DNA from: Syntrophomonas palmitatica JCM 14374
GTDB lineage: Bacteria; Bacillota; Syntrophomonadia; Syntrophomonadales; Syntrophomonadaceae
Direction: 5' to 3'
Length of the DNA stretch: 64,000 bases
Assembly: GCF_001311885.1 (NCBI RefSeq)
Contig: NZ_BBCE01000004.1
Location: 91,238-155,237, forward strand
Part shown: positions 51,205 through 62,300 of the stretch, one piece after another
Layout: each line of letters begins with the position of its first letter
How positions within the stretch are numbered: position 1 is the first letter of the stretch
Notes under the pieces: model-generated
What the model saw: only the letters and a program-made list of their open reading frames with translations
The model's database searches: none
What the model was told of the DNA's origin: nothing
Program-made: the position numbers and the translations under genes

Positions 51205-51894
51205 ATGATAATTAAGAAGCCGGAGATACTGATTCCTGCCGATCAGCTGGATGGGACTATCATGCGGCGTCTGGAAAGGTATGGCCGGGTTTGTTACAAA
51301 TCAGAAGGAAACATGCAGCCGGAAGGGAATCCGGCCTTTCTTAAAAGCAAAGTTAAAATTGGCCATGAATCGATTATTGAACATGAGAAAGTTACCGTTA
51401 TGTTTGTCGTAGACCGGGGGATAACCCACGAGATAGTGCGTCATCGTATAGCCGCTTATTCCCAGGAATCCACCCGTTATTGCAACTACAGCAAAGATAA
51501 ATTCGGACGTGAGATTACTGTAATAGAGCCCTATTTTTTCTTGAATGACGATAATGCTTATAATTTGTGGCTGGATTCATGCCAGGCAGCTGAAACTACC
51601 TACATGGCTATGCTTGACTCCGGACGATCGGCTCAGGAGGCGCGCTCTATTTTGCCCACCTGTTTAAAAACCGAAATAGTAGTTACATACAATATGCGGG
51701 AATGGCGGCACTTTTTTAGACTCCGCTGTGACGGGGCCGCTCATCCCCAAATGCGGCAGGTGGCTATTCCGCTGTTGTTATTGTTCCAGGAGCAATTCCC
51801 CGAACTTTATGAAGATATAGATTATGATCATGGTTTTCCGTCTGAACATTATGCCAATATAGTGATAACTGACGATTTATTTTTACCATTGTAA
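51205..51894 (+). CDS. thyX: Flavin-dependent thymidylate synthase
   Basis: 229 residues. ThyX motif RHRIAAYSQESTR (RHRx7S), FAD-binding residues and YNMREWRHFFRLR near the C-terminus. Makes dTMP using methylene-THF and reduced flavin. A Firmicute-type cysS-mrnC-thyX-rlmB cluster. Confidence 0.95.
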   Translation: MIIKKPEILIPADQLDGTIMRRLERYGRVCYKSEGNMQPEGNPAFLKSKVKIGHESIIEHEKVTVMFVVDRGITHEIVRHRIAAYSQESTRYCNYSKDKFGREITVIEPYFFLNDDNAYNLWLDSCQAAETTYMAMLDSGRSAQEARSILPTCLKTEIVVTYNMREWRHFFRLRCDGAAHPQMRQVAIPLLLLFQEQFPELYEDIDYDHGFPSEHYANIVITDDLFLPL

Positions 51895-51909
51895 ACTGGA
51901 GGGCAGCAT

Positions 51910-52651
51910 TTGCAGGAGAAGCTTTCGGGTATTAATAGTGTCAGGGAGGCCCTAAACGGTTCTCGTAAGGTGCATCGCATTTATGTGTTAAAAGAGCGTC
52001 AGGATAATCGCTTGCAGGAAATAATTGCCCTGGCGCGAACGCGCGGTATTAAGATTGAAGAAGCCTCCCGTCAGCAATTGGAGCAGCTGGCGGGCAATGA
52101 TTGGCATCAGGGTGTGGTAGCCAGGGTGGAAGCTATCCCTATGTCAGCGTGGAAGATATTATTGAACGAGCCGCAAAAAGAGCAGAACCTCCTTTTATCA
52201 TTATCCTGGATGGTTTGGAAGATCCGCAAAATCTGGGAGCTATCATCAGGACCGCTGAATGTGCCGGTGTTCATGGGGTGATTATTCCTAAGGATCGAGC
52301 GGTCGATGTAACCCCCGCAGTGTTAGAGCCTCTGCCGGGGCGGTTGAGCACATACCGGTTGCCAGGGTAAGCAATATTGTCAATGTTATTAAAGACTTAA
52401 AAAAGCAGGGGATGTGGGTTATCGGTGCGGATATCGATGGAAGCAAAGACCACTATAGCGTTGACATCCCGCGCCCGGTGGCGATTGTAATCGGTTCTGA
52501 AGGCAAAGGAATCAGGCGGCTGGTTAAAGAAAACTGTGATTTGCTATTACGGATTCCCTTGCGCGGCAGGGTGAATTCTTTAAATGCATCGGTTGCGGCC
52601 GCTTTGCTTATATATGAAATATTACGCCAGGAAACCGTGAATTCACCTTAA
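51910..52651 (+). CDS. rlmB: 23S rRNA Gm2251-type methyltransferase RlmB/TrmH family (two frameshifts)
   Basis: About 248 residues across two breaks. TTG 51910 after CTGGAGGG gives LQEKLSGINSVREAL and the L30e-like domain to VARVEAIP. The first break, in ATCCCTATG (52135-52143), joins YVSVEDIIERAAKRAE and ILDGLEDPQNLGAIIRTAEC. A second near 52327 joins the PAVL segment to ASAGAVEHIPVARVSNIV. The SPOUT knot motifs IVIGSEGKGI and VNSLNASVAAALLIYE are intact in the last frame. Two small deletions in one gene suggest local base-call errors. Confidence 0.87.
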
Positions 52652-52730
52652 GTCCGGCACGCTATGATTTATTTGATTAAAATTGTCATTAGGCACAGAA
52701 TATTGCCAGATGCTGGCGAAGATCACTTGC

Positions 52731-52759
52731 TTGACGCTCGGGCAACGAGTGGCTATAAT
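52731..52759 (+). promoter_or_regulatory. Sigma-A promoter of sigH
   Basis: TTGACG (52731-52736), 17 bases, TATAAT (52754-52759), then a 67-base leader to ATG 52827. Confidence 0.85.
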
Positions 52760-52826
52760 TAATTTGTGCATATCTTCCCCAATTCTCAGCCAAAAAGGAC
52801 GAAGTATTATCATTGGAGGCGATTGA

Positions 52827-53479
52827 ATGCTCGGTTCTGTCGCTGTTGCTCATAAAGTATATGTGCTCTATGCTGACTTATCAGATGAAGAAGTAGTAGA
52901 ACTGGCCCAGCAAGGAGAACAGTTTGCGGTTGAGTACCTGGTGGACAAGTATAAAAACTTTGTTAGAGCCAAAGCCCGCTCTTATTTCCTTATCGCGCCG
53001 ATAAGGAAGATATCATACAAGAAGGTATGATAGGTTTATTTAAAGCTATTCGTGACTATAAATTGGACAAGCTTACTTCATTCAGAGCATTTGCTGAATT
53101 ATGCATTACCAGGCAGATTATAACGGCTATAAAAACTGCTACCCGCCAGAAACATATTCCCCTCAATTCCTATGTATCCCTCAACAAACCTATTTATGAT
53201 GAGGAATCTGATCGCACCCTGATTGATATTCTCTCCACCACTAAGATTACGAATCCCGAAGAAATTATTATTAACCGGGAAGAGTTTATCTTTATTGAAA
53301 AAAAGATGGGCGAGATACTAAGTTCACTGGAGTGGAAGGTGCTTATGGCCTACCTGGAAGGCAAGTCTTACCAGGAAATAGCCGTGGATCTCAAACGGCA
53401 CGTAAAATCTATCGATAACGCCCTGCAGCGTGTCAAAAGGAAACTGGAAAAATATCTGGAAGACCGCTGCGAGTTATAG
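52827..53479 (+). CDS. sigH: RNA polymerase sigma factor SigH, sporulation type (frameshifted near 52994)
   Basis: About 218 residues across one break. Region 2: LVDKYKNFVRAKARSYFLI then ADKEDIIQEGMIGLFKAI after a G is restored in TTATCGCGCC (52990-52999). Region 4: WKVLMAYLEGKSYQEIAVDL with HVKSIDNALQRVKRKL. Matches SigH, the early sporulation and stationary-phase sigma factor. The intact flanking frames argue for a base-call error. Confidence 0.9.
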
Positions 53480-53497
53480 ATTAATAGCAATAGTATA

Positions 53498-53526
53498 TTG
53501 ACTTTGGCCGGTACAGCATATAAAAT
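53498..53526 (+). promoter_or_regulatory. Promoter of tRNA-Thr
   Basis: TTGACT (53498-53503), 17 bases, TAAAAT (53521-53526), 13 bases before the tRNA. A TATAAA at 53519 would give only a 15-base spacer. Confidence 0.6.
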
Positions 53527-53538
53527 TTTACTTGCTGA

Positions 53539-53614
53539 GCCGAGCTAGCTCAATCGGTAGAGCAGCTGATTTGTAATCAGCAGGTTGCGGGTTCGAGTCC
53601 TGTGCTCGGCTCCA
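53539..53614 (+). tRNA. tRNA-Thr (anticodon TGT)
   Basis: 76 bases. Acceptor GCCGAGC/GCTCGGC, anticodon loop TTTGTAA with TGT, TTCGAGT in the T arm, encoded CCA. Immediately upstream of the accessory island and after sigH. Confidence 0.96.
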
Positions 53615-53689
53615 TAATTTATCCCATAACCACGCATTGGCGTGGTTTTTGATTTTTCTGGGAGAAGAACCTTTGAGCAGGTTTGGTGC

Positions 53690-53887
53690 CCATTTGGTCT
53701 TGGGCGGTTTTTCGATCCTGTTATCGACCTCCGGTACCGGATGCAGCGCAGTACGTTCTTCACTACCAATTGCACCCTGAAGCAGCTCGAAAACCAGATC
53801 GGCAGCCGGGTAGTGTCAAGGATATTTGAAATGTGCAAAGGGGTGAAGGTTGGGGGAGAGGATTGGAAGAAACGGGGACTGTTCTAA
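53690..53887 (+). pseudogene. C-terminal remnant of a DnaC/DnaI-like helicase loader
   Basis: Only the last quarter of a gene is readable: DLRYRMQRSTFFTTNCTLKQ, LENQIGSRVVSRIFEMCKG and VKVGGED. This matches the sensor/R-finger C-terminus of phage- or IS-associated DnaC-like ATPases. No P-loop part exists upstream: the frame starts abruptly about 75 bases after the tRNA. A remnant of an element integrated behind tRNA-Thr (inference). Confidence 0.65.
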
Positions 53888-54037
53888 TTAACAACCAAAA
53901 CGGTAATTACTTCTTTAATGGAGTTTTTATTGTGATCCTAAGTTATTAAATGTATTATGATATCCACAAATATCGATAAATAAATCATTGAGTAGCTCCA
54001 GGCAAATTATGCTAATATATATAAGAAGGTGGAGACT

Positions 54038-54469
54038 ATGCAAAAAATTTATACTATAGGCTATGAGGGTAAAACGCTTGAAGAATTTTTGAAAACATTG
54101 AAAAATGCCGGAGTAACATTTCTAGTTGATGTGCGGGAGAATCCGAATAGCAGGAAGAAAGGTTTTTCAAAACAGATTCTATCAGAAACTCTAAATAATC
54201 AGGATATTAAATATAAGCATTTCGCGAAACTGGGAACTCCAAAAGATATTAGACTTGAATATCAAAGCAGCGGAAACATAGACTTCTTATTTGAGCATTA
54301 TAGAAACTATTTAAAACAAAACCCTGAATATATTGATAATCTGTTGGATGAGATAGGCGATAATTGCGCTTGTCTTATGTGTTTCGAAAAGCTGGCAACG
54401 CAATGCCACCGGTTAGTTATTACGGAATACCTATTTATCAATCATGGGGCGGCGATTAAACACTTATGA
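54038..54469 (+). CDS. DUF488 family protein
   Basis: 143 residues from ATG 54038 after AAGGTGG. DUF488 signatures: IYTIGYEGKTLEEFLKTL near the start, LVDVRENPNSRKKGFSK, and CLMCFEKLATQCHRLVI at the end, with Cys and His that suggest metal or redox chemistry. AT-rich relative to the core. Its stop overlaps the next start by 4 bases (ATGA). Function unknown; DUF488 genes are frequent in defence and accessory islands. Confidence 0.85.
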   Translation: MQKIYTIGYEGKTLEEFLKTLKNAGVTFLVDVRENPNSRKKGFSKQILSETLNNQDIKYKHFAKLGTPKDIRLEYQSSGNIDFLFEHYRNYLKQNPEYIDNLLDEIGDNCACLMCFEKLATQCHRLVITEYLFINHGAAIKHL

Positions 54470-55242
54470 CATGGGGCTATGAAAAAAAGAAAATACTTAT
54501 TTTAGTAAAAACTTATCCTAATCCAAGCAAGAATTATCTGGAAACAGTTTGTACTGCAGGAGTAACCGAAACGGGAGAATGGATAAGGTTATATCCAGTT
54601 AGTTATAGGTATTTAGAAAATGATCAGCAATACCCCAAATACTCATGGGTTGAGGTTGAGGTCATAAAAGCATCAGGTGATAACAGAATAGAGAGTTATA
54701 AGCCTAGAATGGAATCCATTAAAGTGATTCGTGCTCCATTGGGTGGCAAACAACAATGGGATGAAGCTAGGTCAATTCTCTTACCAAAGGCCAACAAATC
54801 GTTATGTGAACTAATGCAACTACGGGATCAAAATATTTCCCTCGGAATCTTCAAACCTCTCAAAATCACTGAGTTTTATTGGAAAAAGGAAGCCTCTGAC
54901 TGGACTGAAGAAGAGAAACAAATATTAATTCAACAAGATTTATTTGGCATTGAAATGAAACCGCTCGAAAAAATGCCATATTCATTTCATTATCGCTACC
55001 GTTGTGATGATGAAAACTGCAGCGGTCATGATATGACTATTATTGATTGGGAAATACAGCAAGCATACAGAAGTTGGTTACCAATATACGGTGAAGATGA
55101 AGTACTGCATAAGATTAAAGAAAAATGGTTGAATACTTTATGTGGACCTGATCGGGATACATATTTCATAGTTGGTACTCATCATGTATTCAAGACATTC
55201 ATAATCCTGGGGGTCTTCTGGCCACCAACCATATGCAATTAA
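54466..55242 (+). CDS. Uncharacterised protein coupled to DUF488
   Basis: 258 residues. Begins KKKILILVKTYPNPSKNYLE; a RLYPVSYRYL segment and a possible metal site CDDENCSGHDM followed by IIDWEIQQAYRSW (Cys-x4-Cys-x2-His) are visible, with TYFIVGTHHVFKTFIILGVF near the end. The same architecture often accompanies DUF488 proteins (recollection). No catalytic motif can be named. Translational coupling predicts joint function. Confidence 0.72.
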   Translation: MTWGYEKKKILILVKTYPNPSKNYLETVCTAGVTETGEWIRLYPVSYRYLENDQQYPKYSWVEVEVIKASGDNRIESYKPRMESIKVIRAPLGGKQQWDEARSILLPKANKSLCELMQLRDQNISLGIFKPLKITEFYWKKEASDWTEEEKQILIQQDLFGIEMKPLEKMPYSFHYRYRCDDENCSGHDMTIIDWEIQQAYRSWLPIYGEDEVLHKIKEKWLNTLCGPDRDTYFIVGTHHVFKTFIILGVFWPPTICN

Positions 55243-55375
55243 ATCTTTTCTAATGTTCAGGGAAAAAATTCACAACACCCAAATTATATGAATATATTTG
55301 GTGATCTGAAGCATATCAGCTTTTCATCAAAGAAGATGCCATTCCATTTACTGAATTCCAGGTTAGTAGTAATGA

Positions 55376-55531
55376 TTACGCTTTCCTGGCAGGTTCATTA
55401 AAATCGGTCTGCTCTATATATTTCTTAACGGTCCGGAAATTGTGGCTAGTATCCCGAGCTATTGATCTCATGGATTGGCCTTTATGGAGACTTTGGTATC
55501 TGATATTATTTATCTGTATCATCGTCAACAT
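55376..55531 (-). pseudogene. IS21-family IstA transposase remnant (N-terminus)
   Basis: About 50 residues: MIQINNIRYQSLHKGQSMRS and IARDTSHNFRTVKKYIEQTD, an IstA-type N-terminal helix-turn-helix; the rest of the transposase is missing. It marks a past IS21 insertion between the DUF488 unit and the helicase gene. Confidence 0.65.
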
Positions 55532-55680
55532 CCTTTCTACTATCACCCCTTTGCATGTTTTAGCCTCATACAAAAGGGTAGTGGATTTCCCGGGTGCTGG
55601 CGATGTTTTTTTTCCCGTTTACCGCTGTATTTTTATGTTGCCATTTGCTGCACTTTTAGTTTGCCATAAACACAAAGAAT

Positions 55681-55706
55681 AGAGGCCTTCATGAGGTCTC
55701 TTTTTT
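55681..55706 (+). terminator. Hairpin with T tract in the island gap
   Basis: AGAGGCCT (55681-55688), loop TCATG, AGGTCTCT with one G-U pair, then TTTTT. It separates the remnants from the helicase gene. Confidence 0.6.
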
Positions 55707-55780
55707 CGTGTATTGGTATAGTAGGATTTTAAACTGTAAACAGGTAGGGGCAGACTCCATATCCGCCCGGGCAAATGACA

Positions 55781-55816
55781 TGTCATTCCTGAGCGAAGCG
55801 CCATCGTGGCAATCTT
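55781..55816. repeat. Dispersed ATTCCTGAGCGAAGCG repeat copy
   Basis: TGTCATTCCTGAGCGAAGCG (55781-55800) then CGTGGCAATCTT: the form TGTCATTC-TGAGCG-AGCGAAGAATCTT is a widespread dispersed element in anaerobic bacterial genomes (recollection). Only one copy was seen here. Confidence 0.5.
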
Positions 55817-55946
55817 GTTTTGGACTTTCGAACCATAATATTTTACATTTCGACTTCATGCTAGCAGGAAATTATATGCAAAAAGACGTATTAGACAATA
55901 AAGCCTAATATTAGATTTAATTTATGACCTGGAAAGAAGGGAAACA

Positions 55947-58900
55947 GTGGCAAAGCCTAAGTTGAATCCTACTATTATATCATCAATTAGAGATAACCGG
56001 GAACGGGGCACAGTGGGGGAATTCCTAGAGCAAAACATTAAGCCGGATGCGGATCTTTCCTTTGTATCAGCTTATTTCACTATATACGCCTTTGAGAAGC
56101 TAAAGGATAATTTAGAAGCGATAAATAGCCTCAATTTCCTGTTCGGGGAACCGACGTTCATAAAATCAATAGACCCTGATAAAACCAATAAGCGGGATTT
56201 TAAGATTGAAGATGAACAACTGATTATCCCGTTGGAAAGCAGATTGCAGCAAAAAGCGGTAGCAAGGGAATGTGCCGCCTGGATTGCTGAGAAGGTTAAT
56301 ATAAAATCAATGGTTAAACCTAATTTTCTGCATGGCAAAATGTATCACATAAAAAACAGCAACGATACCCAGAAGGCCATTTTCGGAAGCTCCAACTTTA
56401 CGGTTAGTGGGCTGGGTTTAGGCCATAATCCGAACATTGAACTGAACATGGAAATTGACAGTGAACGTGACAGAGCCGATTTATTAAACTGGTTTAATGA
56501 AATATGGACCGATAATACCGGCCTGGTAGAGGACGTTAAAGAAGAAGTCCTGAAATATCTCAACCAGCTTTATCAAGAAAACTCTCCCAGCTTTATATAC
56601 TACAAAACACTTTATCATCTCTTCGGCAATTACCTGGATGAACAGCAGGGCGGCGGTCTGCTGGACGAAAGGATCGGCTTTTTTGACACGCAAGTGTGGA
56701 AAATGCTGTATGACTTCCAAAAGGACGGGGTTAAAGGGGCCATTAACAAGATATTAAAGCATAACGGTTGCATAATTGCTGATAGCGTCGGCCTTGGCAA
56801 AACCTTTGAAGCCTGGCAGTTATTAAATACTTCGAGTTATTAAACACCCGGGTCCTGGTTCTTTGCCCCAAGAAGCTGCGGGAAAACTGGGAGGTATACC
56901 GGCGCAACGATACTCTAAACATCTTACTGGAAGATCGTTTTGCCTACGATATTTTGTGCCATACCGATTTAACCCGCGATCAAGGTATGTCCGGCAACAT
57001 TAACCTGGCCACTATCAATTGGGGCAACTATGGACTGGTAGTCATCGACGAATCCCATAATTTTAAAAATGACGCCGAAGGCAAAAAAGGCGATGATGGA
57101 CAATTCAGGCACAGCCGTTACGGTTGGCTGATCAATAAGATTATTAGAGATGGAGTACCCACCAAGGTGCTGCTGCTTTCCGCTACCCCGGTAAACAACA
57201 ATCTGAAGGATTTAAGAAACCAGATCTACCTTATCACCGAGGGTAAGGATGATGCACTTTATGAAACCACCGGTATTAAGGATATAAGCCAGACCATGAA
57301 AAACGCGCAAACCCAGTTTAATAATTGCTGATAGAAAAAAGAATACTAAGCGGGAAGCGCGCAGTTTGCTGGACAGGCTGGATTCATCCTTTTTCAAGCT
57401 GCTGGATGAACTGACTATTGCTCGTTCCCGTAAACATATACTGAATTATTATGATATCGACAAGCTGGGAAAATTCCCGGAGCGTCTTAAGCCCATCCCG
57501 CTATCCCCCGGCATTGATATTAAGAAAGAATTTCCTCCCTATGACAAGCTGAATAAGCAGATTTCAGAGTATAAGCTGTCTTTGTTCAAACCCTCGGCCT
57601 ATATCAAGGAGGAATACCGGGAGAGATACCGTAAACTGGAGGCAGAATCGGGAGTTAATTTCAGCCAGGCCCAACGTGAAGATTACCTGATTGGCATGAT
57701 GAAGGTGAATTTCTTAAAACGATTGGAGAGCTCGGTTGATTCATTCCGAATATCTATGGATAGAACAGTGAATAAAATAAAAGACCTTGAAAGCAGGATT
57801 GAGGAATATCAGGCACATGCCGATGGTTCCGCTACCCTGGAAGATAGGTTGATAAACCTCCCCGATGATGATCAGGACGAAGAACTAGTAGAAGCCCATG
57901 AAAAATGGCAGGTAGGCAAAAAACTAAAATATGACCTGCGCCATTTGGATCTGGATGAATGGTTGAAAGATTTGCAGCAGGATCGAATTCAGCTTGAGTA
58001 TTTGTCCAAGGTCTCCAACCGGGTCAGTGTTGATCGGGATGAAAAACTAGCTTTATTAAAGCAGATCATCCAGAACAAAGTCAGTAATCCCATTAATACC
58101 TGGGAAGAAGCAGATAATGAAATAGTACCCAATAAGAAAATAATCGTTTTTACCGCCTTTGCCGACACTGCCTATTACCTGTATGATGCCCTGGTAGATT
58201 GGGTGAGACAGGAGCTAAAGCTGCATATTGCCGTGGTTACTGGCGGCAACCGGAATAATCAGAGCACCTTCATGCCCCGAGGCTATAAGAATCAGGGCGG
58301 TTTCAATGAAATATTAACCAACTTCTCGCCGGTATCGAAAAACCGCCACAAGATGCCCAATATGCCGCAGGAGGGTGAGATAGACATCCTGATTGCTACC
58401 GATTGTGTCTCGGAAGGACAAAACCTCCAGGATGCCGATTACATGATAAATTATGATATCCACTGGAATCCGGTACGCATCATTCAGCGTTTTGGCCGTA
58501 TCGACCGTATCGGCAGCCGCAACCAGAAGATACAGCTAATTAACTTCTGGCCTACCGATGATCTGAATCAATATATCAATCTGAAAGATCGGGTGGAGGC
58601 ACGTATGGCCCTGGTGGATATCACTGCCACCGGCGAAGATAACCTCCTGGATTCCGAGCAAATAAAAGATCTGATCGAAGCTGATCTTAGTTATCGGGAC
58701 AAACAGCTATTGAAACTGAAAGATGAAGTGCTCGACCTGGAGGATATGGATGAGAACATATCCCTGAGCGAATTTACCCTGGATGATTTCCGGGTAGAAC
58801 TGATGGGTTTCATCAAGGAAAACGAACGAATACTGCGCGAAGCCCCTCTGGGGCTATATGCCAATGTTCCTTCCCCCGCTGGAGGGTATGCCAGTTTGGG

Positions 58901-59348
58901 TGATTACTCCCGCCTGGACAGCCGCAGCGCAGCCATTATGAAACCGGGAGTTATCTTCTGCCTCAGACAAAATAGCGATAAACGGGAAAATGAAGCGGTA
59001 AACCCCCTCCAGCCTTATTTTCTCATCTATATGCAAAACGACGGCGAACTGCGCTTCAACTATACCCATGCCAAGCAGATTTTAGAGATTTACCGGCTCC
59101 TGTGTTCGGGCAGGAGCCATCCCTATGATGTACTCTGTACTCTGTTTGATGATGATACTGCCGGGGGTACCAGCATGGACAAGTATAATAAACTCCTGAG
59201 GTCATCTATAGCTGAAGCATTGAGGATGTTCAAGAAACGCAACTTAAGGCAGCTGCAATCCGGCCGGGGCGGCCTGCTGGTTTCCCCGGAAGCCCAGCCT
59301 GATTCGGCGGGAAACTTTGAACTGGTTACCTGGCTGATAATTCTCTAA
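55947..59348 (+). CDS. Fused PLD nuclease-SNF2 helicase, putative defence protein (two frameshifts)
   Basis: About 1134 residues across breaks near 56813 and 57326. GTG 55947 follows AGAAGGG. Residues 1-230: phospholipase-D-like nuclease with HGK (H129) and FGSSNFTVSGL. Then SNF2-type helicase: ADSVGLGKT (about 282), VVIDESHNF, LLSATPVNN, and C-lobe IATDCVSEGQNLQDA and IIQRFGRIDRIGS. The first break lacks one C (GCCTGG) and restores LAVIKYFELLNTRVLVLCPK; the second lacks two G (AATTGCT). Followed 30 bases later by the methyltransferase. Confidence 0.85.
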
Positions 59349-59378
59349 GATACCTACAAACGTATAGGGGTGAGGATA

Positions 59379-62300
59379 ATGACCATTCGTGAAAAAATTA
59401 CGGCAGCACTGCTGCAATTCGGCAAAAAGGATCTTTATGATGCCGGCATAAACCTGTTTGAGGTATTGGGCTATAACACCAGCCGTACCCAACGCCTGGA
59501 GGACAATACTTTTCGGGGCTTTGCCGATATGTTTATTCAGGACCGGGCCGGATTCAGTGCTGATAAAGCCCTGGTAAACGATTGGCAGCAGGTTGAATTC
59601 CTGTTTCAGTTGAGCGAAGCGGAGATGAGCTCGCAAATAGATATGTTCGACACCAAGGAATTTAACGGCACTATCATCGAAAGCTATGCTTTCTTTGCCA
59701 TAGACCTCAAAGCTAAGACCTATACTCGCAGCCAGCTGGCGCAGATTACCCGGGAATTCAACAAGCTTTTCGATATGCCGGCCATGTTAGTTTTTAAACA
59801 CGGCTCAACCCTTACGCTATCTGTTATAAATCGCAGGTTACATAAACGGGATAAAAGCAAGGACGTACTGGAGAAAGTAACCCTTATCAAGGACATTAGG
59901 CTGACCGATCCGCACCGGGCACATGTGGAAATATTAGTTGATCTATCTTTTGATGAACTGCATCGAAAATATAGTTTTAGCAACTTCGTAGCTCTGCATG
60001 AAGCCTGGACCAAATGCCTGGACAGCAAAGAACTTAGTAAGCGTTTTTATCAGGAACTGGCTAACTGGTACTTCTGGGCCATGGATAAGGTGAGTTTCCC
60101 GGATGATCTTGAGAAGGACCCGGATGTTCGCAATGCTACCAATCTCATACGGCTAATAACCAGAATCATCTTCGTATGGTTTATAAAAGAGAAGGGCCTG
60201 GTCCCGGATATACTGTTTAACCGCAATCATCTATCAAAGGTTCTTAAGGACTTTAATAAAAACGCCAAATCACACAGCTATTATCAGGCCATATTGCAGA
60301 ACCTGTTTTTTGGTACCCTTAATCAAAAGATGAAAGAACGGGCCTTTGCAAAAGATTCCGGTTATCCCGCCAACAAAAATGAATATGGAGTTAAGAACCT
60401 TTTCCGGTATGAGGATAAGTTCACCCTTAACGAAACTGAGGTTTTAGCCTTATTCGCGGATATACCTTTTTTAAACGGTGGCTTATTCGATTGTCTGGAT
60501 AAGGAGGATGAGAATAAAAAGGTTGTTTATGTTGACGGGTTTTCGCGTGAAACCAAAAAACAGGCCGTCCTTCCCGATTACCTGTTTTTCCATGAGGACC
60601 AAGACGTTGATCTAAACGAAATATATGGCACCAGAAACAAGAAATATAGGGTTAAAGGACTTATCGATCTTTTAGATAGCTATAAATTCACCATAACCGA
60701 AAATACCCCGCTGGAAGAGGAAATCGCCCTGGACCCGGAATTACTGGGTAAGGTTTTTGAAAACCTCCTGGCCAGCTATAACCCGGAGACCCAGACCACG
60801 GCCCGTAAACAGACCGGTTCCTTCTACACCCCGCGGGAGATCGTAAACTATATGGTGGACGAATCATTGCTGGCCTACCTTCAACAAAAGCTGGAGGAAA
60901 AGGGGCATGATAACTGCGAAGAGCAGCTTCGCGATCTATTAAGCTATACGGAACAACCGCATTCCTTTGATGATAAACAGGCTGATTTGCTTATCAAGGC
61001 CATAGATGATTGCAAGATACTCGATCCTGCCTGCGGTTCCGGTGCCTTCCCTATGGGTATGCTGCATAAACTGGTACATGTATTGCATAAACTGGACCCG
61101 GAGAATAGGAAATGGAAAGAGCAGCAGATTGCAAAAGTTGAGAACTTTATTAAAAGTGCCGAAACCATATCCGATGCCGGTGTCAGAGAAAAGGTAATCC
61201 ATGACCTCCGGCAGACTCTGCAGGATATCGAAGAGTCCTTTAATACCGATAATAATGAACTGGATTATGGCCGCAAATTGTATCTTATCGAAAACTGCAT
61301 CTATGGGGTGGATATTCAGCCTATTGCCGTGCAGATAGCCAAGCTGCGCTTTTTCATATCTCTAATTATTGATCAGAAGAAACAACCATCTAAAGAGAAC
61401 CTGGGCATCAGGTCTCTGCCTAATTTGGAGACTAAATTTGTGGCCGCCAATACCCTTATTGAACTGGAAAAACCAGCCGGACAAGGCCTGCTGAGAAACC
61501 TGGAAATTGAAAAGCTTGAGAATGATTTAAAAGAGTTACGTCACCAGTATTTTAATGCTCGAACCAGAAAACAAAAATTGCAGTTTCAGGAGAAGGATAA
61601 GAAGCTGCGGCAGGAGATTGCCCGTTGTTTGATAGATGACGGCTGGGAAAATTCCGCGGCTCAACAGATATCAGCCTTCAACCCCTATGATCAGAATAGT
61701 TCATCACCATTCTTTGATCCTGAATGGATGTTCGGGATAACAGATGGATTTGATATTGTTATAGGGAATCCGCCGTATGTTGAGCACAAAAAATTAAAAG
61801 AAATCAGTCAGCAACTTCGTAAATATTATTCTACATATTCTGGAACAGCAGATTTGTATGTTTATTTTTATGAGAATGGAATTAGGAATTTAAAACCTAA
61901 AGGTATACTGATATTCATAACATCAAACAAGTTCATAAAGACTAGTTATGGAGAGAAATTAAGGGAATATTTTGTTGGTTATCGAATTAATGAGATTATT
62001 GATTTTACCGATGTACATGTATTTGAAGCATTAGTTGCTAGTTGCATCTTTAGAATCTCAAAAGCCAACAATAAAGGCAACAAAATCAAAATTGCCTATG
62101 CAAATGATGAGCTTATAAGTTTCTCAAATATCAAAGAATTTGTTAATCACAACCAATTTTACTTACAACAGAATAAATTAAATGGACAGATATGGCAGTT
62201 AGAAAAACAGAATAAACTTTTAATCAAAGATAAAATTGAAAGTGGTTCCATAAAAATCAGTGAAACAGGAACGATACATATATTTAGAGGTGTTACCACA

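Larger units (their letters stand above)
55243..55946. other. 704-base gap: decayed insertion sequence and repeats
   Basis: No intact gene. Contains the IS21-like remnant (minus), a hairpin with a T run, and a copy of the ATTCCTGAGCGAAGCG repeat. The rest is AT-rich and featureless. Confidence 0.6.

Noticed and set aside
53642..53887. Intact 81-codon gene after tRNA-Thr
   Set aside because: Only the C-terminal end matches a DnaC-like ATPase; the first codons overlap the tRNA flank and have no ribosome site, so it is a remnant.
55440..55908. Several plus-strand frames in the island gap
   Set aside because: They are low-complexity or overlap the IS21 remnant and repeat copy; no ribosome sites or coherent protein features.
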